DNA of 64,000 nucleotides from NCBI GenBank assembly GCA_007096045.1, contig SFAU01000079.1:1-64000 (forward strand). The letters are read 5' to 3'. Shown piece after piece: positions 1 to 9,283 of this stretch. Below the pieces are notes generated by a model, which worked only from the letters and a program-made list of their open reading frames with translations, ran no database searches and was not told the DNA's origin. Within the stretch, counting starts at the first letter, position 1; every line of letters begins with the position of its first letter. This DNA comes from Microcystis novacekii Mn_MB_F_20050700_S1 (GTDB lineage Bacteria; Cyanobacteriota; Cyanobacteriia; Cyanobacteriales; Microcystaceae). The position numbers and the translations under genes are program-made.

Positions 1-125
1 AAAAGTCGCTATCTACTCGAACTCATGTTTGTCCTCATTGTGGATACACAGATTGTCGAGATAGAAACGCCGCTTTAAACATCTTGCAAAAGGGATTAAG
101 TAGCGTGGGGCGCACGCAAACTTGA
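1..125 (+). pseudogene. tnpB: TnpB (IS200/IS605 family) C-terminal fragment, cut by window edge
   Basis: The open frame entering from the left edge ends at the TGA at 123-125. It encodes the Cys-x2-Cys half of the TnpB zinc finger (VCPHCGYTDCRDR) followed by DRNAALNIL, the third RuvC-like active-site segment with its Asp. In intact family members this is the RNA-guided nuclease of an IS605-type element. Only about 40 residues are visible, so whether the gene is intact upstream cannot be judged. Confidence 0.8.
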
Positions 126-230
126 AACGCTTCGGGAGAGATTCCCTCTTGGTTGGTTGGAGAAATCCTGCTGGCTAACGGAGACTCAATGAAGGAAGAA
201 TCCCCGTCTCTTTAGAGCGGGGAGCGTCAA
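126..230 (+). mobile_element. IS200/IS605-type right end with subterminal hairpin (probable omega-RNA 3' end)
   Basis: Just downstream of the tnpB stop, CCCCG at 202-206 pairs with CGGGG at 218-222, extended by CTC/GAG around a TTTA loop, and the sequence finishes GGGGAGCGTCAA. This matches the usual right end of cyanobacterial IS605/IS1341 elements. In this family the transcript running through the end of tnpB into the right end acts as the guide (omega/reRNA). That role is inferred here. Confidence 0.6.
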
Positions 231-277
231 AATAGGTGATAGTTACAAAACTTTAAACTAGACAGGCAAAGATTGTT

Positions 278-577
278 ATGGCTACTGACGATCGCAAACG
301 GCGCATTCTCGATCATCTCTCCAGAAGTACCACTGGTGCTGACTATATTCCCAAAAAACCGCTGCCAATTGTGGAAACTCCTCCGGTGGCAGCGGAACCG
401 GTGGCAGCGCCGCCTCCAGTGACTCCTTCACCGGAATTAACTGCTAAAGAGCGCAAAAGAAAGATAATGTCCCATCTTTCCATGAGTAGCGAAGATTTTG
501 GCGAAATTACTAGCACTGCCCCCGAAGACAAGCGTAAACGCCAAATTAATGACCATCTGCGCCAAAGTCAAGGATAA
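278..577 (+). CDS. Small basic protein with three KRxIxxHLxxS repeats, function unknown
   Basis: A 99-residue soluble protein with three copies of a short basic amphipathic motif: DRKRRILDHLSRS (residues 5-17), ERKRKIMSHLSMS (about 57-69) and DKRKRQINDHLRQS (about 83-96). A Pro/Ala-rich, probably disordered linker (residues 25-55) separates the first two. There is no signal peptide or membrane segment. The repeat architecture suggests multivalent binding to a partner or surface. I do not recognise a named family. It starts about 50 bp after an IS605-type right end and is convergent with the methylase gene. Confidence 0.7.
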   Translation: MATDDRKRRILDHLSRSTTGADYIPKKPLPIVETPPVAAEPVAAPPPVTPSPELTAKERKRKIMSHLSMSSEDFGEITSTAPEDKRKRQINDHLRQSQG

Positions 578-612
578 ATGGGATCGAGTGAGAATTAGCA
601 ACTAGGCATCTT

Positions 613-1545
613 CTAGACTGTTCTCACTCCCTCATTTTCTGCTGTCGATGGGAATAATGACAGTTGTTGCAAATCAGTTCCTCGCTCTGGCAACAAGGGA
701 ATGTTAAAGTTAGTGATGAGTGCTTCGGTGATCGGATGACGTAATTTTTCTGTGGAACCCACATGATAAAAATGCTGTTTAGTATAGATATAAAACTTGT
801 CAGCACTCCAATTTTCTTTAATTAAAGGATTGCTTCTAAACTGATTACTGTGCCAAGTAGATAAAATAAACCGACAAGAAATATCCTTTAAAATATTCAC
901 CAAAAAATCTTCATCCTCTTCAGACCAAGAGTTAAAATAATCGACGTGCCTGCCTAAATAAGGAGGATCGAGATAGATCAAATCTGTTTTTTGCCAATCA
1001 GATAAAGTCTCTCGAAAGTCAGCAACTTGAAAATTATAATCAGTTTTAATCAGAATATTTTCTATGGCAATAACTTGATTGACTATTTTGGTAATATATG
1101 CTTGAGAAAATCGTTCTGATTTATGACAGTAAGGTACGTTAAACTGTCCCTTCCGATTGAATCTCATCACGCCATTAAAACAGGAGCGATTCAGAAATAA
1201 AAAATCTAGAGAATTAGGAGATTGATTAAATCTTTCTCGTACTTGATAATAATAACTTTCTCCCTGCTCCTTAAGAGCTTGACCATTTTCTTGCAAAAAA
1301 AGCTTGACAGTTTTACTGGTAATAACTTGATTTTTTAGATTATTATAAAACTGGATAATATGAGTATTTGTGTCCGCGAGTAAAGCCTTTTGGGGATTAA
1401 TGTTAAAAGCCACCACTCCCGATCCAGAAAAGGGTTCTATCCAACGCCCAAAGCTCAGATCAGCGACAATGTTTTTAATATCTTTCACCAATTTAGTTTT
1501 GATTCCTTGACACTTAATCGGTGGCACAAGCGGCGTTAACTTCAC
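613..1545 (-). CDS. dam: D12-class adenine-specific DNA methyltransferase (Dam family)
   Basis: A 310-residue N6-adenine methylase. The N-terminal PPIKCQGIKTKLV segment corresponds to motif X, IEPFSGSGVVAFN (about 37-49) is the AdoMet-binding motif I, and LIYLDPPYLG carries the catalytic DPPY motif IV. The order X-I-IV is that of alpha-class (Dam/DpnM) enzymes, and the length is slightly above the usual 270-290. The start is GTG at 1545, since no upstream ATG keeps the motif-X N-terminus. No restriction endonuclease gene lies next to it, so it looks like an orphan methylase; its target site cannot be read from sequence alone. Confidence 0.85.
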   Translation of the reverse strand: MKLTPLVPPIKCQGIKTKLVKDIKNIVADLSFGRWIEPFSGSGVVAFNINPQKALLADTNTHIIQFYNNLKNQVITSKTVKLFLQENGQALKEQGESYYYQVRERFNQSPNSLDFLFLNRSCFNGVMRFNRKGQFNVPYCHKSERFSQAYITKIVNQVIAIENILIKTDYNFQVADFRETLSDWQKTDLIYLDPPYLGRHVDYFNSWSEEDEDFLVNILKDISCRFILSTWHSNQFRSNPLIKENWSADKFYIYTKQHFYHVGSTEKLRHPITEALITNFNIPLLPERGTDLQQLSLFPSTAENEGVRTV

Positions 1546-1650
1546 TAAACACTCTCCTCATCAACAGTAATCTCTATCCACAGCAAACTTAGCTCCTGTT
1601 GGCTCGTGAATAAAGGTTAAATCAGGGTAAAAATTTTGTTGAGATACTAA

Positions 1651-1906
1651 CTCTATCTTGGGTGCATCTCATTTTTGCCCTCTCAAAAATTAATTATGCA
1701 AGAACTCTATAGTAGGGTTGATTCATGAATCAACCCTACCCAAACCCCCCGTTGGGTGCGTGGCGCCGCCCCCAAACCTCCGAGCGCATTAGTTTTTCGG
1801 TGGGATGCTTACAGGTAGCTGCTGATATATCTGTAATAATTTAAGGGTCACTGATAATTGCTGATTGTTGGTATTTCTGCATAAGTGAGATACACCCCTC
1901 TATCTT
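1651..1906. mobile_element. F1 MITE copy 1 with 9-bp target duplication
   Basis: The element spans about 1660-1897, beginning GGGTGCATCTCA and ending TGAGATACACCC. It is flanked by perfect direct repeats CTCTATCTT at 1651-1659 and 1898-1906, which proves insertion. A 28-bp palindrome (1712-1739) sits inside its left part. Its right two-thirds match the copies at 27219-27467, 10571-10766 and 34590-34851. No ORF is present, so it must be mobilised in trans. The rest of 1546-2237 holds no recognisable gene. Confidence 0.85.
1712..1739. repeat. 28-bp perfect palindrome centred on TTCATGAA
   Basis: GTAGGGTTGATTCA is followed by its exact complement. The identical palindrome occurs at 45996-46023, where it ends a tandem array, and a sister version (GTAGGGACAATTCA plus complement) occurs at 54264-54291. 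Confidence 0.8.
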
Positions 1907-2177
1907 TAATTGGTTACATCTAGCAAAATTATCAAATATGGGAAAAAGAAGCAATTCTAGGATTTTGGAGATGATTTTCGTATCAATAGATATAGTATAT
2001 ACTTCTAGGCAGTTTAAATTCAGTACAGCTTATCCAGAAACCCTGAGACTCTTGCTAGAACAAATGAACTAAAAAAACTCTCGTCATCATTCTTGTCAGA
2101 ATTATGAGAATTACGTTACATTTAGTTAAGATTTAATTGGCTGCGGGGATTAATCTCGAAAAAATAACGTAAAATCC

Positions 2178-2206
2178 TTGACAAAAACAGCTAAATGAGT
2201 TAAGCA
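2178..2206 (+). promoter_or_regulatory. Possible ftsH promoter (weak)
   Basis: A consensus TTGACA lies at 2178-2183. Seventeen bases later is TAAGCA, a poor -10 hexamer, about 30 bp before the ftsH start. Only the -35 half is convincing. Confidence 0.25.
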
Positions 2207-2237
2207 AAAATCTTTATCCCAGAACCACTAAACAAAC

Positions 2238-4124
2238 ATGAAACTATCCTGGAAAACGATTTTACTGTGGACATTGCCCGCTCTCGTGGTCGGTTTTTTC
2301 CTCTGGCAAGGCACTTTTGCCACCGCCACCAGTAATATCGGCAATAACACCGCCAGTACCCGCATGACCTACGGACGCTTTCTAGAATACCTAGACAGTG
2401 GTAGGGTTGTTAGCGTCGATCTCTACGAAGGTGGCCGAACTGCGATCGTACAGTCCCTGGATCCGGAACTAGAAAACCGAGTACAACGCCTACGGGTCGA
2501 TTTACCAGCCAATTCCCCGGATTTAATCGCCCGTTTACGCGATTCTAAAATTAGTTTCGATGCTCACCCGATGCGGAATGACGGCGCTTGGTGGGGATTC
2601 CTCGGTAATCTACTTTTCCCCTTTTTGCTGATTGCCGCTCTCTTTTTCCTGTTCCGCCGTTCTAATAATATGCCAGGCGGCCCCGGTCAAGCGATGAGTT
2701 TTGGCAAATCAAAAGCTCGTTTCCAGATGGAAGCAAAAACCGGCATCACCTTTGATGATGTGGCAGGAATTGACGAAGCGAAGGAAGAATTACAGGAAGT
2801 CGTCACTTTCCTCAAACAACCGGAGAAATTTACCGCCGTTGGTGCCAAAATCCCCAAAGGAGTCCTTTTAGTTGGTCCTCCGGGTACGGGTAAAACCCTG
2901 TTGGCTAAAGCGATCGCCGGTGAAGCGGGTGTACCTTTCTTCAGCATTTCCGGTTCGGAATTTGTGGAAATGTTTGTCGGTGTCGGTGCTTCTCGCGTGC
3001 GCGACTTGTTCAAAAAAGCCAAGGAAAATGCTCCCTGTTTAATCTTTATCGATGAAATTGACGCAGTAGGTCGTCAACGGGGTGCCGGTATCGGTGGTGG
3101 TAACGATGAACGGGAACAAACCCTAAACCAATTATTGACAGAAATGGACGGTTTCGAGGGGAATACAGGAATTATCATCATTGCCGCCACTAACCGCCCC
3201 GATGTTCTCGATTCCGCTCTCATGCGTCCGGGCCGTTTTGATCGCCAAGTAACCGTCGATGCGCCCGATTTTAAAGGTCGTTTAGAGATTTTAGACGTTC
3301 ACGCCCGCAATAAAAAGCTGGCCAACGACGTTTCCATTGAAGCGATCGCCCGTCGCACTCCGGGGTTCAGTGGAGCAGATTTAGCCAATTTACTGAACGA
3401 AGCGGCAATTTTAACCGCCCGTCGTCGTAAAGATGCCATTACCCTGTTAGAGATAGATGATGCGGTAGATCGCGTTATCGCCGGTATGGAAGGCACTCCT
3501 TTAGTCGATAGCAAGAGCAAGCGCTTAATCGCTTACCATGAAGTGGGTCATGCGATTGTGGGTACGCTCTTAAAAGATCACGATCCCGTCCAGAAAGTGA
3601 CTCTGATTCCCCGGGGACAGGCCCAGGGTTTAACTTGGTTCACTCCCAACGAAGAACAGGGTTTAACCACGAAAGCGCAGTTAATGGCCCGGATTTCCGG
3701 TGCTTTAGGTGGTCGGGCGGCTGAGGAAGAAATCTTCGGCTATGATGAGGTTACTACTGGTGCCGGTGGCGATTTACAGCAAGTTTCTGATATGGCCCGC
3801 CAGATGGTGACTCGTTTCGGGATGAGCGATTTGGGTCCTTTGTCCCTAGAAAGTCAAGGGGGTGAAGTGTTCCTCGGTGGTGGTTTGATGACTCGTTCCG
3901 AGTATTCTGAGAAGGTCGCTACTCGCATTGATGATCAGGTGCGATCAATCGTGGAACACTGCCATGAAATTTCTCGGCAAATTGTCCGCGATCATCGCGA
4001 AGTGATCGATCGAGTGGTGGAGCTGCTGATCGAAAAAGAAACAATCGATGGGGAAGAATTCCGCCAGATTGTGGCTGAATACGCCTACGTTCCCGAAAAA
4101 GAACAGTTCCTACCACAGTTATAG
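2238..4124 (+). CDS. ftsH: ATP-dependent zinc metalloprotease FtsH (photosystem II repair type)
   Basis: A 628-residue membrane AAA+ protease. Two N-terminal membrane segments (about 8-25 and 115-135) bracket a lumenal domain. The AAA module follows with Walker A GPPGTGKT (about 215), Walker [10 protein letters not shown] and the second region of homology ([21 protein letters not shown]). The zinc site HEVGH is in the C-terminal protease domain. The N-terminus ([11 protein letters not shown], then [11 protein letters not shown]) closely resembles Synechocystis FtsH2 (slr0228), which degrades damaged D1 with FtsH3. The subtype is inferred from that resemblance. It is monocistronic and followed by a clear terminator. 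Confidence 0.96.
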   Translation: MKLSWKTILLWTLPALVVGFFLWQGTFATATSNIGNNTASTRMTYGRFLEYLDSGRVVSVDLYEGGRTAIVQSLDPELENRVQRLRVDLPANSPDLIARLRDSKISFDAHPMRNDGAWWGFLGNLLFPFLLIAALFFLFRRSNNMPGGPGQAMSFGKSKARFQMEAKTGITFDDVAGIDEAKEELQEVVTFLKQPEKFTAVGAKIPKGVLLVGPPGTGKTLLAKAIAGEAGVPFFSISGSEFVEMFVGVGASRVRDLFKKAKENAPCLIFIDEIDAVGRQRGAGIGGGNDEREQTLNQLLTEMDGFEGNTGIIIIAATNRPDVLDSALMRPGRFDRQVTVDAPDFKGRLEILDVHARNKKLANDVSIEAIARRTPGFSGADLANLLNEAAILTARRRKDAITLLEIDDAVDRVIAGMEGTPLVDSKSKRLIAYHEVGHAIVGTLLKDHDPVQKVTLIPRGQAQGLTWFTPNEEQGLTTKAQLMARISGALGGRAAEEEIFGYDEVTTGAGGDLQQVSDMARQMVTRFGMSDLGPLSLESQGGEVFLGGGLMTRSEYSEKVATRIDDQVRSIVEHCHEISRQIVRDHREVIDRVVELLIEKETIDGEEFRQIVAEYAYVPEKEQFLPQL

Positions 4125-4145
4125 GTTGATTAGAATAAATAGGCG

Positions 4146-4177
4146 ATCGGGTGGGTTAAGGTTCACCCGATTTTTTT
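4146..4177 (+). terminator. Rho-independent terminator of ftsH
   Basis: ATCGGGTG (4146-4153) pairs with CACCCGAT (4164-4171) around a 10-nt loop and runs into a T tract, 20 bp after the ftsH stop. Confidence 0.9.
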
Positions 4178-4183
4178 GTCCCT

Positions 4184-4516
4184 AGGGTTTGCTGAAAAAG
4201 TTTGTTGGCGGGGTTAGGAGTCGGTCGTCGGTCGTCGGTTCCACAAGCGGTTCGGCGGTTCGACAAAAGCGTTCGACAAAAGCTCACGCCGAAGTCTCGC
4301 CGAACGTCCGAAGTCTCACCGTCGAAGCCTCACCGTCCACCAAAGGGGAGTTGAAATGATTCGGGTTCTGATGGAGTTGCGGTGTTTATTTAATAATCTG
4401 GACTAAAAAAAGTACCAGGCTTTTAGGGTATTTTACCTTTTTTGCTGCCTTTTTTCTCGACTTTATTGAGTCGAAACCTTTTTCCTATCGGCATTTCAGG
4501 CTTTTTCGGCCAACCC
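4184..4516. mobile_element. F2 element copy 1 (degenerate)
   Basis: It begins AGGGTTTGCTGAAAAAG and ends in a degenerate inverted copy (TTTTTCGGCCAACCCT). The first 37 bp match the reverse complement of the right end of the F2 copy at 10318-10547, including TTTGTTGGCGGGGTTAGGAG. The interior (4222-4330) contains short GTCGTCGGTC and CGAAGTCTC repeats. There is no coding capacity. The right boundary is uncertain. Confidence 0.5.
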
Positions 4517-4674
4517 TGTAGCTTGAAGGCTTACCCCATAAGAGAGCTAGAGTTTAGAGACTATAAGACTTTAAAGGAGTTGTCTGTGCCAGATAGATGG
4601 GGGAACCGCCGAACGGTCTTCACCCCGACATTTGAGATAAAATTAACGCTCACAACGATCAACAAAAAAATTTT

Positions 4675-5238
4675 ATGGTTGTAACTGTTAATAATTCCCT
4701 GACACTAAGGGAATTTCTGCAATTACCAGAAACTAAACCCCCCAAGAAATTTATTGATGGTCAAATTATTCCTAAACCCATGCCCCAAGGTAAACATAGC
4801 ACTATTCAAGGTGATTTGGTTCCAGCTATTAACGCTAGTCTAAAACCCCAACGAATTGCCCGTGCCTATCCTCAATTGCGTTGTACTTTTGGCAGTCGTT
4901 CTCTAGTTCCTGATGTTTCAGTTTTTCTCTGGGAAAATATTCCCCGCGATGGCGAGGGAAAAGTATTAAATACTTTTTTGATCGCTCCTGACTGGTTGAT
5001 TGAAATTCTCTCTCCCGATCAAAATCAGACTAAAGTTGTTAAAAATATCCTTTATTGTCTGGATCACGGCACTCAAATGGGTTGGTTAATCGATCCTGAA
5101 GAAGAAATTATTTTTGTTTATTTTAGTGACCGAACTATCGCTATTTTTGAATCAGAAAATGCTCTTTTACCCGTCCCCACTTTTGCGAGTAATTTTCAAA
5201 TGACCCTCGGTCAATTATTTGACTGGTTAAGAGGTTAA
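4675..5238 (+). CDS. Uma2 family putative restriction endonuclease (DUF820)
   Basis: A 187-residue PD-(D/E)xK-fold protein of the Uma2 family, which is greatly expanded in cyanobacteria. The pattern PDVSVF (about 81) and PDWLIEILSP (about 105), followed by a conserved basic residue, gives the usual D-x(n)-E-x-hydrophobic core. The start is ATG at 4675. It stands alone between repeats. The true substrate of this family in cyanobacteria is not established, and many copies are thought to travel with mobile elements. A second copy lies at 46066. Confidence 0.85.
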   Translation: MVVTVNNSLTLREFLQLPETKPPKKFIDGQIIPKPMPQGKHSTIQGDLVPAINASLKPQRIARAYPQLRCTFGSRSLVPDVSVFLWENIPRDGEGKVLNTFLIAPDWLIEILSPDQNQTKVVKNILYCLDHGTQMGWLIDPEEEIIFVYFSDRTIAIFESENALLPVPTFASNFQMTLGQLFDWLRG

Positions 5239-5242
5239 CGGA

Positions 5243-5291
5243 TTATCAGTTACCAGTTATCAGTTATCAGTTATCAGTTACCAGTTATCAG
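5243..5291. repeat. Tandem heptamer CAGTTAT/CAGTTAC
   Basis: Seven-base units CAGTTAT or CAGTTAC repeat about seven times directly behind the Uma2 gene. The same heptamer returns at 40375-40396, and related CTGATCA/CTGATTA arrays lie at 5618-5665, 21320-21342 and 31715-31751. Confidence 0.85.
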
Positions 5292-5508
5292 ATGTAAGTT
5301 TTAAGTTAAAACTCTTCTAGAGTAGTTATGATATATTAGCAGAAAATAATCGACGCAAGCCTTGCTAAGTAAGGCTCACCAGAATTTAAAAAAGCAATTT
5401 TAATAAAAAAAGCTTTTGGCTTTGTTGGATTCCAGGCTATTTAAGGGTTTAGGCTCATTTAAACTACTAATTTGCTATAAGCTGTCTAGGAGAGCCTAAG
5501 TTAATTAA

Positions 5509-5620
5509 TTAGGGAGGCACAATTATTTGTAGGATGGGTTAGCGCACTTCGTAACCCATGCGGGGGTTGGGTTGAAGGATGAAACCCAACCTACGTTCAT
5601 CTTATATTTAATCCTACTTA
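5509..5620. mobile_element. F3 MITE copy A
   Basis: It reads TTAGGGAGGCACAATTATTTG, then a central GGGTTGGGTTGAAG/AAACCCAACC inverted segment, and ends ATCCTACTTA. It matches the F3 copies at 16940-17062 and 60303-60425, with a slightly shortened right arm. There is no ORF. Confidence 0.7.
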
Positions 5621-5665
5621 CTGATTACTGTTTACTGATTACTGATCACTGATCACTGATCACTG
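5618..5665. repeat. Tandem ACTGATC/ACTGATT heptamers at the 3' end of an SDR gene
   Basis: ACTGATTACTG followed by repeated ACTGATC units runs up to the last codons of the downstream reverse-strand gene (stop at 5667). Confidence 0.8.
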
Positions 5666-5666
5666 T

Positions 5667-6326
5667 TTAGCCGACACTTTGAAACAATTGTGACCAATCG
5701 AGATTGGGAGCGTCTGAGGGAGCAACAATTTCGAGAATTTTATTGTTAGCGGCGGGATAAAATAGGGATTCTACGCAAACGGAAGCCACTTTCGTGCGGG
5801 GAATATTGCCCTCAGATAGGGTATCGGCGGATGACATTTTAATTGCATTAAGATTATCCTCGTTTTTAAGGCCGCCGGGGCGAACAATCGTATAGGTCAA
5901 GCCACTATTGATTAAATAGGCTTCCGCTTGTTTTTTCCAGAATAAAATTAACCAAAAGAGATTAAGGGGATGGAAAAAGTTCGATACACAGAGGGAAGTA
6001 ACGAGAACAAAATGCTCGATTCCTTTCTTTTTGGCGGCATCGATGAGATTTTTAGTTCCCAAGTAATCTACTAACAAAGGTTCCGTGGGATTAAAACTCG
6101 GTCTGGCTCCCGTGGCGCATAGCAAAACGCTACAATCAGCGATTAGTGCCTCTAACTTATCGGCCTGTTGGACATCTCCGACGACAATTTCCACCCCTGC
6201 GGGCAAAATTTCCGCCGCTTTCTCTGGGTTTCTCACCAAAGCGCGCACGGGAATCTGACGTTCGACTAATTGGGCAACGATTCTCCGTCCCGTTTCCCCT
6301 GTGGCTCCTGCTACAAATGCTTTCAT
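5667..6326 (-). CDS. NAD(P)-binding atypical short-chain dehydrogenase (NmrA/TIC62-like)
   Basis: A 219-residue Rossmann protein. FVAGATGETGRRIV at the N-terminus is the GxTGxxG dinucleotide motif of atypical SDRs, GDVQ is the adenine-contacting acidic turn, and VLVTSLCV and TIVRPGGL are the conserved core strands. The family includes plant Tic62-like and Ycf39-like proteins. No classical YxxxK catalytic pair is obvious, so it may act as a redox sensor or chaperone rather than a dehydrogenase. It is divergent from the DUF1997 gene. Confidence 0.85.
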   Translation of the reverse strand: MKAFVAGATGETGRRIVAQLVERQIPVRALVRNPEKAAEILPAGVEIVVGDVQQADKLEALIADCSVLLCATGARPSFNPTEPLLVDYLGTKNLIDAAKKKGIEHFVLVTSLCVSNFFHPLNLFWLILFWKKQAEAYLINSGLTYTIVRPGGLKNEDNLNAIKMSSADTLSEGNIPRTKVASVCVESLFYPAANNKILEIVAPSDAPNLDWSQLFQSVG

Positions 6327-6450
6327 CGCTTCTTGACCAAATAGTTTTTAACAATACGTTACACTAATCTCGATTCTACAAATTTCCCTGATCCTTTGGC
6401 GGTTAATCCCTAACTGTTTCTAGCACTATCATTTTCCAGGTTTATAAGTC

Positions 6451-7155
6451 ATGCAGCGTCCCCCCATTAACTCCCTAGCTCTCGAATCTGTAGAAGTCAA
6501 AGAAGATAATCAATTTCTGGGTTTTCACACCCGTTTTGCCGGATGTATGGATATGTATAGCAATCAGGAGACGGTTGCCGATTATCTCCGCGCTCACGAA
6601 GGTTGGTTTTGTCGTTGTGCCGAACCGATGAAAACTCTGCCCTTCGGTGACAATGGTTATATTATCACCATCGGTAAATATGGTGCTTTTGGCTATGAAC
6701 TGGAGCCGAAAATCGCTGTGGTTCTGGAGCTGCCCGTCAATGGAGTCTATCATACTCGCAGTGTCCCCATTCCCGATCAACCGTTTTTGGGCTATCTAGT
6801 GGATTATCAGGCAATTATGAAACTAGAGGAAATGCCGCTATCTTCTCCTAGTCAGGAAATTGAGGCAATTTTTCGGCAACACGAGCGGGATATTCCGGCG
6901 GTTATCACCCAAGTCACCTGGGAACTGCGTATGGATGTTATGGTTAAGTTTCCCAAGTTTATTCATAAAATTCCCCGTTCAATGCTCCAAAAAACCGGTG
7001 ATAAACTGTTGACACAAATTGTTCGCCAAGTTTCCCCCCGCTTAACCTACAAAGTGCAAGAGGATTTTCACTCTAGCTTTAATTTACCGCTACCCCCTGC
7101 CTCCAGTCGTCTTTTCTATCGTCTCGACTCCTGCGAGGGTGGACTGCTTGCCTAG
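6451..7155 (+). CDS. DUF1997 family protein
   Basis: A 234-residue protein of the DUF1997 family found in cyanobacteria and plastids. Characteristic stretches are HTRFAGCMDMY near residue 25, the CRCAEPMKTLPFGDNGYII segment and the C-terminal FPKFIHKIPRSMLQKTGD. It has no membrane segment. The family resembles coenzyme Q-binding START-like folds, but its function is unknown. It is a single gene with a divergent upstream neighbour, and about 150 bp separate it from typA. Confidence 0.8.
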   Translation: MQRPPINSLALESVEVKEDNQFLGFHTRFAGCMDMYSNQETVADYLRAHEGWFCRCAEPMKTLPFGDNGYIITIGKYGAFGYELEPKIAVVLELPVNGVYHTRSVPIPDQPFLGYLVDYQAIMKLEEMPLSSPSQEIEAIFRQHERDIPAVITQVTWELRMDVMVKFPKFIHKIPRSMLQKTGDKLLTQIVRQVSPRLTYKVQEDFHSSFNLPLPPASSRLFYRLDSCEGGLLA

Positions 7156-7306
7156 GGGTTGGGGAGTCTGTCAACAGTAAGCAGTAGAGCTTGCTGATGG
7201 GAAAGCAAGGAAAAATAAAGATTTGCTAACGGTGCTGGTCAGTCTAAGCTAGAATGTTAAGAAATGTTTACTTGTAAAAATAAACCTAAGACTACTTAAA
7301 TATTTT

Positions 7307-9100
7307 ATGTCTCTGCCTATCCGTAACGTTGCTATCATTGCTCACGTTGACCACGGGAAAACCACCCTCGTCGATGCACTCCTCAAACAGTCGGGAATCT
7401 TTCGAGAAGGGGAAGATGTACCCACCTGCGTCATGGATTCCAATGACCTGGAAAGAGAACGCGGTATCACCATTCTGGCCAAAAATACCGCCGTTCGTTA
7501 CCAAGACACCCTAATTAACATCGTCGATACTCCCGGTCACGCCGACTTTGGTGGCGAAGTGGAACGGGTTTTAGGTATGGTAGATGGTTGTATCCTGATT
7601 GTCGATGCTAACGAAGGTCCGATGCCCCAAACCCGTTTTGTGCTGAAAAAAGCCCTAGAAAAGGGATTAAGACCGATTGTCGTGGTTAATAAAATCGATC
7701 GCCCTAACGTCGATCCTAACCTAGCCGTGGACAAAGTTTTCGATCTGTTTGTGGAACTGGGTGCCGATGACGACCAATGTGATTTTACTACTCTGTTCGC
7801 TTCCGGGATGCAAGGATTCGCCAAAGAAAGTCTCGAAGACGAAGACAAAGATATGCAGCCCCTGTTTGAGGCGATTTTACACCACGTTCCACCACCGGCC
7901 GGGGACGTTAACAAACCCCTACAGTTGCAAGTAACCACCCTCGATTACTCGGAATACTTAGGACGCATCGTTATCGGCCGCATCCATAACGGCGTAATTA
8001 AAGCCGGTCAACAGGCCGCTTTAGTAAAGGATACGGGCGCAATTGTCAAGGGTAAAATAACAAAACTTCTTGGTTTTGAAGGCCTCAAACGGGTGGAACT
8101 AAACGAGTCCAGCGCCGGTAATATCGTTGCTGTGGCTGGTTTTGCCGACGCTAACATCGGGGAAACGGTAACTTTAGCCGATGACCCGCAAGCTTTACCC
8201 CTAATTAAAGTCGATGAACCGACCCTACAAATGACCTTCTCGGTGAACGATTCTCCCTTTGCCGGTCAGGAAGGCACTTTTGTCACCTCGCGGCAAATTC
8301 GCGATCGTCTAATGCGAGAATTAGAAACTAACGTCGCTCTGCGGGTGGAAGAAAGTGATTCTGCCGAGAAATTCCTAGTTTCGGGACGGGGAGAACTGCA
8401 TTTAGGCATTCTCATCGAAACCATGCGTCGGGAAGGCTACGAATTCCAAGTATCGCAGCCGCAGGTTATCTATCGAGAAATTAACGGTCAACCCTGCGAA
8501 CCCTACGAATACCTCGTTTTAGATGTACCCGAAGAAGCGGTGGGTTCGAGTATCGAACGTCTCGGCCAACGGAAAGGGGAAATGCAGGATATGCAGACGG
8601 GCAGCAATGGCCGTACTCAATTGGAATTCGTGATTCCGGCCCGGGGTTTAATCGGTTTCCGGGGCGAATTTATCCGTCTGAGTCGCGGTGAAGGGATTAT
8701 GAACCATAGTTTTCTGGAATATCGTCCTTTCTCCGGGGAATTGGCCACCCGTTACAATGGCGTGATTACTGCCTTTGAGGAAGGAGTCGCCACTTTCTAT
8801 TCCCTCAAAAACGCCGAGGACCGGGGGGTATTCTTTATTACTCCGGGAACAAAAGTGTATAAAAACATGATTATCGGCGAAAGCAACCGGCCCCAAGACG
8901 TGGAGATTAATATCTGCAAAACTAAACAGTTAACTAACCATCGTTCCGCCACCGGGGATGAATTGGTTCAGTTACAATCCCCCGTGGATATGAGTCTCGA
9001 ACGCGCCCTCGAATACATTGGACCAGATGAGTTGGTAGAAATTACCCCGAAATCGATCCGTCTGCGTAAATTACCGGTGAAAAAGTTAGCCAAACGTTAA
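7307..9100 (+). CDS. typA: Ribosome-associated translational GTPase TypA/BipA
   Basis: A 597-residue elongation-factor-like GTPase. G1 is AHVDHGKTT (about 11-19), G2 lies in RERGITI, G3 is DTPGHADF and G4 is NKID. These are followed by domain II, the EF-G-like domains III and V and the TypA-specific C-terminal domain ending KKLAKR. Length and order match the family. TypA binds 70S ribosomes and supports assembly and stress growth. It starts at the ATG at 7307. Confidence 0.96.
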   Translation: MSLPIRNVAIIAHVDHGKTTLVDALLKQSGIFREGEDVPTCVMDSNDLERERGITILAKNTAVRYQDTLINIVDTPGHADFGGEVERVLGMVDGCILIVDANEGPMPQTRFVLKKALEKGLRPIVVVNKIDRPNVDPNLAVDKVFDLFVELGADDDQCDFTTLFASGMQGFAKESLEDEDKDMQPLFEAILHHVPPPAGDVNKPLQLQVTTLDYSEYLGRIVIGRIHNGVIKAGQQAALVKDTGAIVKGKITKLLGFEGLKRVELNESSAGNIVAVAGFADANIGETVTLADDPQALPLIKVDEPTLQMTFSVNDSPFAGQEGTFVTSRQIRDRLMRELETNVALRVEESDSAEKFLVSGRGELHLGILIETMRREGYEFQVSQPQVIYREINGQPCEPYEYLVLDVPEEAVGSSIERLGQRKGEMQDMQTGSNGRTQLEFVIPARGLIGFRGEFIRLSRGEGIMNHSFLEYRPFSGELATRYNGVITAFEEGVATFYSLKNAEDRGVFFITPGTKVYKNMIIGESNRPQDVEINICKTKQLTNHRSATGDELVQLQSPVDMSLERALEYIGPDELVEITPKSIRLRKLPVKKLAKR

Positions 9101-9119
9101 TCGGTTTTGACAAAATCCG

Positions 9120-9147
9120 GCGGCAATTTGGCCCTGGCAATTGCCGC
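9120..9147 (+). terminator. Hairpin after typA (no T tract)
   Basis: GCGGCAATT (9120-9128) pairs with AATTGCCGC (9139-9147). No U-run follows, so termination activity is doubtful. Confidence 0.35.
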
Positions 9148-9283
9148 TCAAAGGGGCCGCAACGACTCGAAGATGATCGGTAATTGGTTAAGATTGATAT
9201 CTGACAAAGAAATCCACTCAGATTTTCAACAAAACTGAGATGATAGAAAAAAGTGCCTTGAGTTTGAGGGTAAAGAATCTGCT

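Noticed and set aside
4256-4330. GGTTCGAC-rich segment that resembles tRNA T-arms
   Set aside because: Repeated GTTCGACAAAAGC/CGAAGTCTC units do not fold into a cloverleaf; part of an F2 repeat.
4442-4684. 80-codon forward frame before the Uma2 gene
   Set aside because: Lies in an F2 element and has no domain or convincing start signal.
5243-5665. Possible short CRISPR or origin iterons
   Set aside because: These are 7-bp tandem repeats (CAGTTAT, ACTGATC) that recur behind several unrelated genes; no DnaA boxes or dnaA/dnaN nearby.
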